Shown piece after piece: positions 18,465 to 28,573 of a stretch of 64,000 nucleotides of DNA. A program made the translations under genes and the position numbers. The stretch covers positions 2,232,001 to 2,296,000 of the forward strand of contig NZ_RKRA01000001.1 in the NCBI RefSeq assembly GCF_003814705.1. Reading direction: 5' to 3'. The DNA is from Georgenia muralis (lineage in GTDB: Bacteria > Actinomycetota > Actinomycetes > Actinomycetales > Actinomycetaceae). The notes under the pieces are model-generated. The model was not told the DNA's origin, did no database searches, and worked only from the letters and a program-made list of their open reading frames with translations. Each line of letters starts with the position of its first letter. Within the stretch, counting starts at the first letter, position 1.

Positions 18465-21400
18465 ATGGAGACCAGCAAGGTGTTCCTGTCCTGGCCCGTG
18501 CTGCGCCAGCTGACCGGCACCGACCCGCTCGGCCGCGGCCCGGCCGTCCGGTCCGCCCGGACCGAGCGCCTCACCGCCCGCACCGAGACCGCCGACCGCG
18601 TGGCCCGCAGCGTGTGCCCCTACTGCGCGGTGGGGTGCGGGCAGCGGGTCTACGTCAAGGACGACAAGGTCGTGCAGATCGAGGGCGACCCCGACAGCCC
18701 CATCTCCCGCGGCCGGCTGTGCCCCAAGGGCTCGGCCAGCAAGAACCTCGTCACCTCGCCGCTGCGGCTGACCAAGGTCCGCTACCGCCGGCCCTACGGC
18801 ACCCAGTGGGAGGACCTCGACCTCGACGTCGCGATGGGCATGATCGCCGACCGGGTGGTCGACGCGCGACGCCGGACGTGGCAGGACCGCGACGAGGAGG
18901 GCCGGTACGTCCACCGGACCCTGGGGATCGCGAGCCTGGGCGGGGCCACCCTGGACAACGAGGAGAACTACCTCATCAAGAAGCTGTTCACGGCGCTCGG
19001 CGCCCTGCAGATCGAGAACCAGGCCCGTATTTGACACTCCGCGACGGTCCCCGGTCTGGGGACCAGCTTCGGTCGCGGCGGCGCCACCGGCTTCCAGCAG
19101 GACCTGGTCAACGCGGACTGCATCATCATCCAGGGCTCGAACATGGCCGAGGCCCACCCGGTGGGCTTCCAGTGGGTGGTCGAGGCGAAGGCCCGCGGCG
19201 CTCGCGTCATCCACGTCGACCCCCGGTTCACGCGCACGAGCGCGCTCGCCGACACGTACGTGCCCATCCGGGTGGGCTCGGACATCGTCTTCCTCGGCGC
19301 GATCGTCAACCACGTGCTGAGCAACGGGCTGGACTTCCGCGAGTACGTCCTGGCCTACACCAACGCCGCGACGATCGTCTCCGAGGACTACCTCGACACC
19401 GAGGACCTCGACGGGCTGTTCTCCGGGTTCGACCCGGACACCCGCACGTACGACTCCGCGAGCTGGCAGTACGCCGGGAGCGAGGGGGCCGGCGACGGGG
19501 AGGGCGAGGAGGCCCGTGACCGGGCCACCGCCCGGGGCATGGAGCACGAGACCCACGGGATGCAGGTCCCCGCCGAGGTCCAGCGCGACGAGACCCTCCA
19601 GCACCCGCGGACCGTCTACCAGATCCTCCGGCGGCACTTCGCCCGGTACACCCCCGAGGTCGTCGAGGAGGTCTGCGGCATCTCCCGCGAGCAGTTCCTC
19701 GACGTCGCGAACGCGTGGGCGGCGAGCTCGGGCCGCGAGCGCACCACCGCGCTGGTCTACAGCGTCGGGTGGACCCAGCACAGCGTGGGCGCGCAGTACA
19801 TCCGCACCGGGGCCATCCTCCAGCTGCTCCTGGGGAACATGGGCCGGCCCGGCGGCGGCATCCTCGCGCTGCGCGGGCACGCCTCCATCCAGGGCTCGAC
19901 CGACATCCCGACCTTGTTCAACCTCCTCCCGGGCTACCTGCCGATGCCGCGCGCGCAGGACCACCCCGACCTCCAGTCCTGGGTGGGCGAGATGCGGCCC
20001 GCCACCGCCAAGGGCTTCTGGAGCATGTCCCGCGCCTACGCGATCAGTCTCCTCAAGGCGTACTGGGGTCCGGCCGCGACCGCGGAGAACGACTTCGCCT
20101 ACGACTACCTGCCACGCCTGACGGGCGACCACGGGACCTACCGCACGGTCCTGGACATGATCGACGGCAAGGTCAAGGGCTACTTCCTGCTCGGGCAGAA
20201 CCCCGCCGTCGGCTCCGCGCACGGCAAGGCCCAGCGCCTGGGCATGGCCAACCTCGACTGGCTCGTGGTGCGCGACCTCTACGAGATCGAGAGCGCGACG
20301 TTCTGGCGCGACTCCCCGGAGATCGAGACCGGGGAGATCGTCCCCGAGCAGTGCCGCACCGAGGTCTTCCTCATGCCCGCCGCCTCGCACGTGGAGAAGG
20401 AGGGCACCTTCACCCAGACCCAGCGCCTGCTGCAGTGGCGGGAGAAGGCGGTCGACCCGGAGGGGGACCGGCGCTCCGAGCTGTGGTTCTTCTACCACCT
20501 CGGCCGGCTCGTCCGCGAGCGGCTGGCAGGCTCCACCGAGGACCGCGACCGACCCGTGCTCGACCTCGCCTGGGACTACCCCACCCACGGCGACGAGCCC
20601 TCCGCCGAGGCGGTGCTCCGGGAGATCAACGGGTACGAGGTCGCCACCGGACGGCCCCTGTCGACGTTCACCGAGCTGCGCGACGACGGCACGACCGTGG
20701 GCGGGTGCTGGATCTACACCGGCGTCCTCGCCGACGGCGTCAACCAGGCCGCCCGCCGCCGGCCCGGCTCGGAGCAGTCCTGGGTCGCGCCGGAGTGGGG
20801 CTGGGCCTGGCCGGCGAACCGCCGGATCCTGTACAACCGCGCCTCCGCCGACCCGCAGGGCCGGCCGTGGAGCGAGCGCAAGGCGTACGTGTGGTGGGAC
20901 GAGGACGCCGGGCGGTGGACCGGGCACGACGTGCCCGACTTCGAGGCGGCCAAGCCGCCGGGCTACCGCCCGCCGCCGGGCGCCACCGGCGTCGAGGCCA
21001 TCGCCGGCGACGACGCGTTCATCATGCAGGGCGACGGCAAGGGCGCGCTCTTCGTCCCGTCCGGTCTCGTCGACGGCCCGCTGCCCACGCACTACGAGCC
21101 GGTGGAGTCCGTCGTCCGCAACGCGCTGTACGGCCAGCAGTCCAACCCCACACGGGTGCAGTACCGGCGCCCGGACAACCCCATGCACCCGCTGGACGAC
21201 GCCGTCTTCCCGTACGTGTTCACCACGAGCCGGCTCACCGAGCACCACACCGCCGGCGGGATGAGCCGGTTCCTGGAGTACCTCTCCGAGCTCCAGCCGG
21301 AGATGTTCGTCGAGGTCTCGCCGCAGCTGGCCGCCGAGCGCGGCCTCGCGCACCTGGGGTGGTGCCACGTGGTCACCGCCCGCGCCGCCGTGGAGGGCAG

Positions 21401-21767
21401 GGTGCTCGTCACCGAGCGGCTGCGCCCGCTGCGCATCGAGGGCAGGACCGTGCACCAGGTCTGGCTGCCCTACCACTGGGGCAGCGGGGGGCTGGTGACG
21501 GGGGACGCGGCGAACGACCTCTTCGGCATCACCCTGGACCCCAACGTGCTCATCCAGGAGACCAAGGCCGGCACGTGCGACGTCCGGGCGGGCCGGCGTC
21601 CCCGCGGGCGCGCCCTCCTCCAGCTCGTGGACGACTACCGGCGACGCGCCGGTACCGACGTCGACCGGCCGATCGTCACCGCGTCCCCGTCCGCGGTGAC
21701 GCGGTCGCACGGGGTGGGCGGGACCGGCGAGCCGGACGACACCGACGGAGGCGACGATGGCCGGTAG
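18465..21767 (+). CDS. fdhA: Formate dehydrogenase alpha subunit, selenoprotein (Sec190 encoded by TGA at 19032-19034)
   Basis: Molybdopterin enzyme that oxidises formate to CO2. Both halves, before and after the TGA, are in one frame and give 1100 residues with selenocysteine at 190. The surroundings, NQARI-U-HSATVPGLGTSFGRGGAT, match the Sec site of FdnG-type enzymes. The N-terminal [4Fe-4S] ligands are CPYCAVGC and, later, GRLCPKG. Segments NMAEAHPVGFQW and GNMGRPGGGI are typical of the FDH-N/O family. I see no twin-arginine signal in the first 50 residues, unlike exported FDH-N. AGGAGG precedes the ATG. It overlaps fdhB by 11 bases. Confidence 0.94.
19032..19064 (+). promoter_or_regulatory. 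Bacterial SECIS element with Sec UGA codon in fdhA
   Basis: The TGA (19032-19034) is followed by exactly 11 nt and then a perfect 7-bp stem, 19046-19052 with 19058-19064, capped by loop GGTCT. The E. coli fdhF/fdnG SECIS has the same 11-nt spacing and an apical loop containing GGUCU, the SelB contact. This supports readthrough as selenocysteine. Confidence 0.93.
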
Positions 21768-22731
21768 GCACTCCTTGTTCGGGCCGATCGACCCGGCGGC
21801 CGACGCCGGCTGGGTGGACCCGCCGCCGCGCAAGGGCTTCTTCACCGACACGAGCGTGTGCATCGGCTGCAAGGCCTGCGAGGTCGCCTGCAAGGAGTGG
21901 AACCTCCTGCCCGACGACGGCTTCGAGCTGCTCGGCTCCTCCTACGACAACACCGGCGCGCTCGGGTCCACCACCTGGCGGCACGTCGCGTTCGTCGAGC
22001 AGGGCGGACGGGCGAGCGTGGACCTGGGGATGCCCGGCCTGGGGCCGCCCGCTCCCGCACCCGCCGCTCCCGCACCGGGTGCGGGAGCGGTGGCGGGCGC
22101 ACCACCGGGGAGCGAGCCGCCGGTGAGCGCTGCGCCGGCGGAGCGGCCGGACTTCCGCTGGCTCATGTCCTCCGACGTGTGCAAGCACTGCACCCACGCG
22201 GCGTGCCTGGACGTGTGCCCGACCGGCTCGCTCTTCCGCACCGAGTTCGGCACCGTCGTCGTCCAGCCCGACGTGTGCAACGGCTGCGGCTACTGCGTGC
22301 CGGCCTGCCCGTACGGCGTCATCGAACGGCGTCCCGGACCGGCAGGGGACCCCCTGGCGGGCATCGCCCAGAAGTGCACGCTCTGCTACGACCGGCTGCG
22401 CTCGGGCGCCGAGCCGGCGTGCGCCAAGGCCTGCCCGACCGACTCCATCCAGTTCGGCGACGTGGAGGAGCTGCGCGAGCGCGCCGCGGCCCGCCTCGAC
22501 GTGCTGCGGGCCGCCGGGCAGGACGAGGCCCGGCTCTACGGCGCAGAGCCCGACGACGGCGTCGGCGGGACGGGAGCCTTCTTCCTCCTCCTGGACGAGC
22601 CCGAGGTGTACGGCCTGCCCCCGGACCCGGTGGTGACCACCAAGGACCTGCCACACATGTTCAACCGCGCCTCCGCCGCGGCCGTCGCCCTCCTCGCCGG
22701 GGCGGCGCTGTCCTTCCTGGGGCGCCGGTGA
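21757..22731 (+). CDS. fdhB: Formate dehydrogenase iron-sulfur subunit (FdhB/FdnH-like)
   Basis: Electron-transfer subunit carrying four [4Fe-4S] clusters from the molybdopterin subunit to the membrane subunit. In 324 residues the four cysteine groups are CIGCKACEVAC, CKHCTHAACLDVC, CNGCGYCVPAC and CTLCYDRL...CAKAC. Between the first and second lies an Ala/Pro/Gly-rich linker (about residues 98-125) whose DNA holds a 27-base hairpin. The last 20 or so residues are hydrophobic (AAAVALLAGAALSFLG), probably a membrane anchor as in FdnH. It overlaps fdhA by 11 bases and the next gene by 4. Confidence 0.92.
   Translation: MAGRHSLFGPIDPAADAGWVDPPPRKGFFTDTSVCIGCKACEVACKEWNLLPDDGFELLGSSYDNTGALGSTTWRHVAFVEQGGRASVDLGMPGLGPPAPAPAAPAPGAGAVAGAPPGSEPPVSAAPAERPDFRWLMSSDVCKHCTHAACLDVCPTGSLFRTEFGTVVVQPDVCNGCGYCVPACPYGVIERRPGPAGDPLAGIAQKCTLCYDRLRSGAEPACAKACPTDSIQFGDVEELRERAAARLDVLRAAGQDEARLYGAEPDDGVGGTGAFFLLLDEPEVYGLPPDPVVTTKDLPHMFNRASAAAVALLAGAALSFLGRR
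22064..22090 (+). repeat. 27-base inverted repeat inside the fdhB linker
   Basis: Thirteen bases at 22064-22076 are the exact reverse complement of 22078-22090, with one base between. It encodes part of the Ala/Pro/Gly linker between the first and second iron-sulfur groups. Confidence 0.7.
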
Positions 22732-23696
22732 GCCCGCGCGGCGGCGGTGAGCCCGCCGTGGTCCCCGACGCCGAGTTCACGTCCTACTACGGCCGGCCGG
22801 TGGTCAAGCCGGCGCCGTGGGCGGCGGACATCCCCGCCTACATGTTCGCCGGTGGTCTCGCGGCCGGGTCCTCCCTCCTCGCCGCCGGGGCCGACCTCAC
22901 AAGCCGGCCCGCGCTGCGCCGCAGCGGCCGGGTCACCGCCCTGGCCGCCCTCGGCTTCAGCGCGGCGGCCCTCGTGCACGACCTCGGCCGCCCGTCCCGG
23001 TTCCTCAACATGATGCGCACCGTCAAGCTCACGTCGCCGATGTCTGTGGGCACGTGGATCCTCGCCCTGTACGGCCCGCCCGCCGGCCTGGCCGCCGTCG
23101 CCGAGCTCGCCGGCGTGCCCGGCGTGCCCCGCCGGCTCGGCCGTGTCCTGGGAGCGCTCGGCCGCCCGGCCGGGCTCGCCGCCGGGCTGCTGGCCCCGCC
23201 GGTCGCCGCGTACACGGCGGTTCTGCTCTCGGACACCGCCACGCCGTCCTGGCACGAGGCCTACCGTGAGCTCCCGTTCGTCTTCGTCTCCTCCGCCGCC
23301 GCCGCCGCGGGCGGGGCCGCGCTGCTCGCCGTCCCGGCGGCCCAGGCCGGGCCCGCGCGGCGGCTGGCGGTCGGCGGAGCCCTCGCCGAGCTGCTCGCGG
23401 AGGCACGGATGGAGCGTTCCATGGGGATGACCGCCGAGCCGCTGCACCAGGGCGGGGCAGGTCGCCTCATGCGGGCCGCCAAGCTGCTCACGGCGGCCGG
23501 CGCCGCCCTGACCCTCCTCGCCGGCCGCCGCCGGCCGGTCGCCGCGCTCGCGGGTGCGGCTCTCCTGGCCGGGTCGGCGTGCACCCGTTTCGGCGTCGTC
23601 GAGGCGGGCCTGGCCTCGGCCCGCGACCCGCGCTACACCGTCGTCCCGCAGCGGCGGCGCCTGGCTCAGGCCGCGACCCGGTCGCCGCGGGCGTAG
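22728..23696 (+). CDS. NrfD/PsrC-type membrane subunit of formate dehydrogenase
   Basis: Polytopic membrane protein of 322 residues, expected to anchor FdhAB and pass electrons to the menaquinone pool. I count about seven to eight hydrophobic segments, starting with [20 protein letters not shown], and a conserved-looking [13 protein letters not shown]. It belongs to the NrfD family rather than the haem-b FdnI family. The GTG overlaps the fdhB stop (GTGA). Its 3' end overlaps the convergent fdhD by 31 bases. Confidence 0.85.
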   Translation: MSPRGGGEPAVVPDAEFTSYYGRPVVKPAPWAADIPAYMFAGGLAAGSSLLAAGADLTSRPALRRSGRVTALAALGFSAAALVHDLGRPSRFLNMMRTVKLTSPMSVGTWILALYGPPAGLAAVAELAGVPGVPRRLGRVLGALGRPAGLAAGLLAPPVAAYTAVLLSDTATPSWHEAYRELPFVFVSSAAAAAGGAALLAVPAAQAGPARRLAVGGALAELLAEARMERSMGMTAEPLHQGGAGRLMRAAKLLTAAGAALTLLAGRRRPVAALAGAALLAGSACTRFGVVEAGLASARDPRYTVVPQRRRLAQAATRSPRA

Positions 23697-24502
23697 ACGT
23701 TGGCGCTGTCCCCGCGGCTGAAGGCGACGAGGGTCAGCCCGGCCTCCACCGCGAGCTCGACGGCCAGCGTGGACGGCGCGCTCACCGCGGCCAGGAGCGG
23801 CACCCCCGCCATGCACGCCTTCTGCACCAGCTCGAACGAGGCGCGGCCGGAGACCTGCAGCAGGTGCCCGGTGAGCGGCAGCCGACCCTCCCGCAGGGCC
23901 CAGCCGAGGACCTTGTCCACGGCGTTGTGGCGGCCCACGTCCTCGCGCAGGCAGACCAGCCGGGCGACGCCGTCGGACCCGAGGACGAAGAGGCCCGCCG
24001 CGTGGACGCCACCGGTACGGGCGAAGACCCGCTGCCCCTCGCGCAGCCGGTCGGGCAGGGCGAGCAGCTCGGCGAGGCCGACCCGCAGGCCGTCGGCGGC
24101 GACGTCGAACCGCGACGTGCGCGAGACCGCCTCGATCGACGACGTGCCGCAGATCCCGCACGAGCTCGAGGTGTACACGTGCCGCTCGAGGGAGGGGTCG
24201 GGCGCCGTGACCCCGGCGGCCAGGGTCACGTCGACGACGTTGTAGCTCGCCCGGCCGTCGGCGTCCACGCCGGGACCGTAGGCGATCGAGGCGAGGTCCT
24301 CCCGGCGCCCGACCACCCCCTCGGAGACGAGGAAGCCCGCGACCAGGTCGAAGTCCGCACCGGGCGTGCGCATCGTCACCGCGTACGGCGAGCCGCCCAC
24401 CCGGATCTCCAGCGGCTCCTCGCCGGCCACCGTGTCCGCGCGGCGCCGGCGCGAGCCGTCCGCGCCCAGCCGCTCGACGGGGTGCAGCCTCGTCACCCGC
24501 AC
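23666..24502 (-). CDS. fdhD: Formate dehydrogenase sulfurtransferase FdhD
   Basis: Transfers sulfur to the molybdenum cofactor of formate dehydrogenase, which is essential for activity. The 278-residue protein has the twin-cysteine loop [10 protein letters not shown] and the segment [18 protein letters not shown], both diagnostic. It starts with GTG at 24502, preceded by GGAGGGAGC. It runs opposite to fdhA-fdhB-nrfD and overlaps the last of these by 31 bases. Confidence 0.93.
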   Translation of the reverse strand: MRVTRLHPVERLGADGSRRRRADTVAGEEPLEIRVGGSPYAVTMRTPGADFDLVAGFLVSEGVVGRREDLASIAYGPGVDADGRASYNVVDVTLAAGVTAPDPSLERHVYTSSSCGICGTSSIEAVSRTSRFDVAADGLRVGLAELLALPDRLREGQRVFARTGGVHAAGLFVLGSDGVARLVCLREDVGRHNAVDKVLGWALREGRLPLTGHLLQVSGRASFELVQKACMAGVPLLAAVSAPSTLAVELAVEAGLTLVAFSRGDSANVYARGDRVAA

Positions 24503-24555
24503 GCTGCTCCCTCCGACGGTCCTGCGTGGAGGCTAGCGGGCCGGGCGCGGGTCGG

Positions 24556-24561
24556 TAACCT
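24556..24561 (+). promoter_or_regulatory. -10 element of leaderless truA
   Basis: TAACCT ends 6 nt before the truA GTG, with no ribosome binding site between. No clear -35 is visible. Confidence 0.5.
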
Positions 24562-24567
24562 CGGGCC

Positions 24568-25566
24568 GTGGATGGAGAGCCGGGCCCGGAGCCCGCCAGG
24601 GCCGACGTCGGGGAGCGGGGCGACGGCGAGCGAGCCGCCCGGGAGGGGGGCACCGTCCGGGTGCGTCTCGACCTCGCCTACGACGGCACGGCCTTCGCGG
24701 GCTGGGCCACCCAGCCGGGCCTGCGGACCGTCCAGGGCGTGCTCGAGGAGGCCCTCACCACCGTCCTGCGTCTGGACCGCCCGGCGCGGCTCACCGTTGC
24801 CGGCCGCACCGACGCCGGGGTGCACGCCCGGGGGCAGGTGGCCCACGTCGACGTCCCGCCGGCGGCCTGGCAGGCACTGCCCGGCCGGGGTGACCGCCCG
24901 CCGGGCGAGGCCCTCGTGGCGCGCCTCGCGGGCGTCCTCGGGCGCGGCGGGACGCCGCGCGGCGCCGCCGACGTCGTCGTGCGCCGCGCGAGCCTCGCCC
25001 CCGCCGGGTTCGACGCCCGCTTCGGTGCGCTCTGGCGCCGCTACGCCTACCGCATCGCGGACGGCGTGGCGGGCCGGGACCCCCTGCGGCGGGCCGAGGT
25101 GCTCTGGCACCCCCGCCCGCTCGACGCAGCGGCGATGGACGAGGCCGCCGGCCGGCTGGTCGGCGAGCACGACTTCGCGGCGTACTGCCGGCCCCGGGAG
25201 GGGGCGACGACCATCCGCACCCTGCAGGCGTTCGGGTTCCACCGGGTCGGCGCCGGGGGCGCCGAGGGCCGGGTGCGCGAGGGGGGCGGGCCGGACGAGG
25301 ACCTCGTCGTCGCCACCGTGCGCGCCGACGCGTTCTGCCACTCGATGGTGCGCGCCCTCGTGGGGGCGTGCCTGGCGGTGGGGGAGGGACGGCGCGACCC
25401 GGGCTGGCCGGCCGAGGTCCTCGCGGCCGGTCGCCGCGACCCCGGCGTCACCGTCGCCGCCGCGCACGGCCTCACGCTGGAGGAGGTCGCCTACCCGCCC
25501 GACGCCGGGCTGGCGGCCCGGGTGGCGGAGGCGCGGAACGTGCGCCGCCTGATGCTGCCCCGCTGA
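24568..25566 (+). CDS. truA: tRNA pseudouridine synthase A
   Basis: Makes pseudouridine at positions 38-40 of tRNA anticodon stems. The 332-residue protein has the catalytic aspartate Asp82 in [13 protein letters not shown], and [18 protein letters not shown] and [11 protein letters not shown] further on. The first 28 or so residues are charged and variable, and an internal GTG near residue 30 is an alternative start. I chose 24568 because it lies 6 nt from a -10 element. In many actinobacteria truA follows rplQ directly; here the selenium island lies between. Confidence 0.93.
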   Translation: MDGEPGPEPARADVGERGDGERAAREGGTVRVRLDLAYDGTAFAGWATQPGLRTVQGVLEEALTTVLRLDRPARLTVAGRTDAGVHARGQVAHVDVPPAAWQALPGRGDRPPGEALVARLAGVLGRGGTPRGAADVVVRRASLAPAGFDARFGALWRRYAYRIADGVAGRDPLRRAEVLWHPRPLDAAAMDEAAGRLVGEHDFAAYCRPREGATTIRTLQAFGFHRVGAGGAEGRVREGGGPDEDLVVATVRADAFCHSMVRALVGACLAVGEGRRDPGWPAEVLAAGRRDPGVTVAAAHGLTLEEVAYPPDAGLAARVAEARNVRRLMLPR

Positions 25567-25620
25567 CGCGCACGGGGCGGCTCGGCGGCGGTCAGGGCCG
25601 TTCACGGCTCCCGCGGCGGC

Positions 25621-26130
25621 TCACGGCCGGTCGGGGTCGATCGTCCCGCCCTCGTCGACGGCGCCCTCGTCCTCCAGGTGCATGGCGGCCTCCTCGGGCA
25701 TGAAGCGGGCGCCGTCGACACCGACGTCCTCGGCCAGGACGTCCTGGGTCTCCCCGGGCAGGTCCTCGGGGCCGTCGTCGTCCGGCTCGGCGACGAGGCG
25801 TCCCACGGTGGTGTCGGTGGCTCCGTCGGGAGCCGTCTCACCGCTCAGCCCGGGTCCCGCCAGGGGGGAGGCGTCGGCCCCGGGCTGGTCCTCCCAGACC
25901 TCGGGCTCCTCGCGCGCGAGGCGGTCGTCGAGGTCCTCACCCTCGCGCTGGCCGGACTCGGTGAGGTCCAGGCCCGCGAGGGGGTCGTCGTCGGGTGCGG
26001 TGAGGCCCTCGTCGAGGACGTCGCCCGAGGGGCTGTCGAGGAGCATGTCCTCCTCGCCGGGCTGCCAGGACTCGTCGGAGAGGAACTGGTCGTCACCGGG
26101 GCTGCCGGTGGGAAGGCTGGGTGTGCTCAT
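25621..26130 (-). CDS. DUF5709 family acidic protein (copy A)
   Basis: Very acidic, probably disordered cytoplasmic protein of 169 residues with no known function. It carries the family features DVLDEGLTAPD, DDRLAREEP, VGRLV, DVLAEDVG and EEAAMHL. It has no signal peptide or membrane segment. It is a tandem paralogue of the next gene. About 15 bases before each ATG are nearly identical, pointing to a duplication that included the 5' flank. Start ATG at 26130. Confidence 0.75.
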   Translation of the reverse strand: MSTPSLPTGSPGDDQFLSDESWQPGEEDMLLDSPSGDVLDEGLTAPDDDPLAGLDLTESGQREGEDLDDRLAREEPEVWEDQPGADASPLAGPGLSGETAPDGATDTTVGRLVAEPDDDGPEDLPGETQDVLAEDVGVDGARFMPEEAAMHLEDEGAVDEGGTIDPDRP

Positions 26131-26174
26131 GCCGCCAGCGTGCCACCGGCCCCGCGGGGTGCGCACGCCGGGAC

Positions 26175-26678
26175 TCAGCGGCGCTCGTCCCAGACGGGGC
26201 CCCACGGGTCCGGCGCGTCGGTCAGGCCGCCGTCGCCGTCGCGGACGAGGTGCATGGCCGCCTCCTCGGCGGTGAGGTCGCCGACGCCGACGTCCTCGGC
26301 GAGGACGTCCTGCCACTCGCCCGGCTCGTCGGTGTCGTCGTCGTCGTCGGGCAGGGCGACCAGGCGCCCCACCGGGGGGTCGGCCTCGTCGTCGGCGAGG
26401 TCGGGGTCGTCCTCCTCCTCGACGGCCGGGTCCTCGTCGCCGTCGTCGTCCCACCGGTCGGGCTCCTCGCGGGCGAGCCGGTCGCGCAGGGCCTCGCCCT
26501 CGACCTGCCCGCGGGGACTGAGGTCCAGCCCGGCGAGCGGGTCGTCGTCGGGGGCGGTGAGGCCCTCGTCGAGGACGTCCTCGCTGTCGGTCTGCAGCAG
26601 GCCGTCCTCCTTGTCGGGCTGCCAGGACTCGTCGTCGAGGAACTGGTCCCGCCCGGGGGTGCCCAGTGGGATGCTCAT
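26175..26678 (-). CDS. DUF5709 family acidic protein (copy B)
   Basis: A 167-residue paralogue of copy A with the same block order: DDESWQP, EDVLDEGLTAPDDDPLAGLDL, RDRLAREEP, VGRLVALPDD, DVLAEDVGVGDL, EEAAMHL. It is even richer in aspartate. The ATG at 26678 is preceded by GGGGGC. It lies upstream of copy A on the same strand (44-base gap), so they may be co-transcribed. Function unknown. Confidence 0.75.
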   Translation of the reverse strand: MSIPLGTPGRDQFLDDESWQPDKEDGLLQTDSEDVLDEGLTAPDDDPLAGLDLSPRGQVEGEALRDRLAREEPDRWDDDGDEDPAVEEEDDPDLADDEADPPVGRLVALPDDDDDTDEPGEWQDVLAEDVGVGDLTAEEAAMHLVRDGDGGLTDAPDPWGPVWDERR

Positions 26679-26796
26679 GCCCCCAGCGTGCCACCGCCCG
26701 CGGCGGAGCACAGCGACCTTTGGTCACTTGCCCGGTGGCGCCGGCACGGATCCGCGGGCGGCGCAGGTCCAGCGCGCCGCCGGCACCGGATATGAC

Positions 26797-26817
26797 GTGG
26801 ACCGCGGCGCGGTCCAC
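26797..26817 (+). repeat. Hairpin immediately upstream of the ABC-F-like gene
   Basis: Nine bases at 26797-26805 are the exact reverse complement of 26809-26817, with a GGC loop. Only GGGGG separates the repeat from the ATG at 26823. It could be a protein-binding operator or an RNA hairpin that limits ribosome access. Confidence 0.5.
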
Positions 26818-26822
26818 GGGGG

Positions 26823-28514
26823 ATGCTTGAGACCGTGGCCCACCTCGACCTCGCCGGCATCGGCTACGACCTGCCCGACGGGCGCGGGCTCCTCGCCGAC
26901 GTCTCCCTGCGGGTCGGCGCGGGTGAGCGGGTGGCGCTCGTCGGCCCCAACGGTGCGGGCAAGACGACCCTCGTGCGCATCGCGACCGGCGCCACCGACC
27001 CGCACCGCGGCACCGTCTCGCGGTCCGGCTCGCTGGCCGTCATGGGCCAGCTCATCGGGATCGACGACGACGGCAGGACCGTCCGCGACCTCCTCGCCGA
27101 GCACGCGCCGCCGCGGCTGCGCGACGCCGCCCGGGCCCTGGCGGACGCCGAGCTGGCCATGATGACGGTCGACGACGAGCCCGCCCAGCTCGCCTACGCC
27201 CAGGCGCTCGTGGACTGGGCCGACGCGGGCGGCTACGCCGCGGAGGCCGAGTGGGACGAGATCACCGCCGAGGTCCTCGCGCAGCCGTTCGACCGGGCCC
27301 AGTGGCGCTCCGTCGGCACGCTCTCCGGCGGGGAGGCCAAGCGGCTCGTGCTCACCGCGCTGCTGCGCGGGCCCGCCGACCTGCTCGTCCTGGACGAGCC
27401 CGACAACTCCCTCGACGTCCCCACCAAGCGGTGGCTGGAGGAGCAGCTGCGCGCCAGCGCCAAGGGGGTGCTCTTCGTCAGCCACGACCGGGAGCTCCTC
27501 GCCCGCACGGCCACCCACGTCGCGGCGCTCGAGCCGGGGCCCGCGGGCGCGGGGCTCTGGGTCCACGGCGGCTCCTTCGCCACCTTCCCCGCCGCCCGGG
27601 CCGAGCGGATGAGCCGGCTCGAGGAGCTGCGCCGGCGCTGGGACGAGGAGCACGCCAAGCTCCGCGAGCTCGTGGTCATGTACAAGCAGAAGGCCGCCTA
27701 CAACGCGGACATGGCCTCCCGGCTCCAGGCCGCCCGCACCCGGCTCGCCCGCTTCGAGGAGGCCGGCCCGCCCGAGGTGGTCGCGGGCGAGCAGCGGGTG
27801 ACCATGCGGCTGCGGGGCGGCCGCACGGGCAAGCGGGCGGTGGTGTGCGAGGGCCTGGCCCTGGCCGGGCTCACCGAGCGGTTCGACCTCGAGGTCTGGT
27901 ACGGCGAACGCCTCGCGGTCCTCGGCGCCAACGGCACGGGCAAGTCCCACCTGCTGCGCCTGCTCGCCGCGGGCGGCACGGACCCCGGCCCCGAGCACAG
28001 CCCCGCCGACGGCCGGGCGGTCGAGCCGGTCGCGCACACCGGGGTCGCCCGGCTGGGCGCGCGCGTGCGGCCCGGCTGGTTCGCGCAGGGCCACGTGCGG
28101 GCAGACCTGCGCGGCCGGACCCTCCTCGAGGTCCTCGGCCGCGGCGAGGGCGACCGCGGGGGCATGGCACGCGAGCACGCCGCTCGCGTCCTGGACCGGT
28201 ACGAGCTCGCCCGCGCCGCCGAGCAGCGCGTCGAGACCCTCTCGGGCGGCCAGGCCGCCCGGTTCCAGATCCTCCTCCTCGAGCTGTCCGGAGCCACCCT
28301 CCTGCTGCTGGACGAACCGACCGACAACCTCGACCTGCACTCGGCCGAGGCGCTCGAGGCGGGTCTCGCCGCGTTCGAGGGGACCGTGGTCGCGGTGACC
28401 CACGACCGGTGGTTCACCCGCGGCTTCGACCGCTTCCTCCACGTCGGCGCCGACGGCAGCGTCGAGGAGACCCCGGTGCCGGTGTGGGACGACGACGGCG
28501 TTCGGGTGCGCTGA
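26823..28514 (+). CDS. ABC-F-like dual-ATPase protein
   Basis: Soluble protein of 563 residues with two ABC ATPase domains and no membrane segments. Walker A motifs are GPNGAGKTT and GANGTGKS; signature motifs are LSGGEAKR and LSGGQAAR. The Walker B regions read [12 protein letters not shown] and [12 protein letters not shown], deviating from the usual ABC-F DEPTNHLD. Between the domains is a charged helical linker (about residues 260-315). ABC-F proteins act on ribosomes, some giving antibiotic protection; which role applies here is not shown. A GTG at 26835 is an alternative start. Confidence 0.82.
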   Translation: MLETVAHLDLAGIGYDLPDGRGLLADVSLRVGAGERVALVGPNGAGKTTLVRIATGATDPHRGTVSRSGSLAVMGQLIGIDDDGRTVRDLLAEHAPPRLRDAARALADAELAMMTVDDEPAQLAYAQALVDWADAGGYAAEAEWDEITAEVLAQPFDRAQWRSVGTLSGGEAKRLVLTALLRGPADLLVLDEPDNSLDVPTKRWLEEQLRASAKGVLFVSHDRELLARTATHVAALEPGPAGAGLWVHGGSFATFPAARAERMSRLEELRRRWDEEHAKLRELVVMYKQKAAYNADMASRLQAARTRLARFEEAGPPEVVAGEQRVTMRLRGGRTGKRAVVCEGLALAGLTERFDLEVWYGERLAVLGANGTGKSHLLRLLAAGGTDPGPEHSPADGRAVEPVAHTGVARLGARVRPGWFAQGHVRADLRGRTLLEVLGRGEGDRGGMAREHAARVLDRYELARAAEQRVETLSGGQAARFQILLLELSGATLLLLDEPTDNLDLHSAEALEAGLAAFEGTVVAVTHDRWFTRGFDRFLHVGADGSVEETPVPVWDDDGVRVR

Positions 28515-28573
28515 GCCGAGCGGGCCGGTGCGTCACGTGTCGCGTCTCACCGTGGTCACCGGAGCCGGTGGTT

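Noticed and set aside
18465-19142. fdhA as a pseudogene broken by a stop codon
   Set aside because: The frame continues unchanged after the TGA, the flanks match FdnG-type Sec sites, and a SECIS hairpin plus all sel genes are present.
18396-21893. Antisense open frame of over 1100 codons opposite fdhA
   Set aside because: It runs across three genes, has shadow composition and no recognisable domain; typical of very GC-rich DNA.
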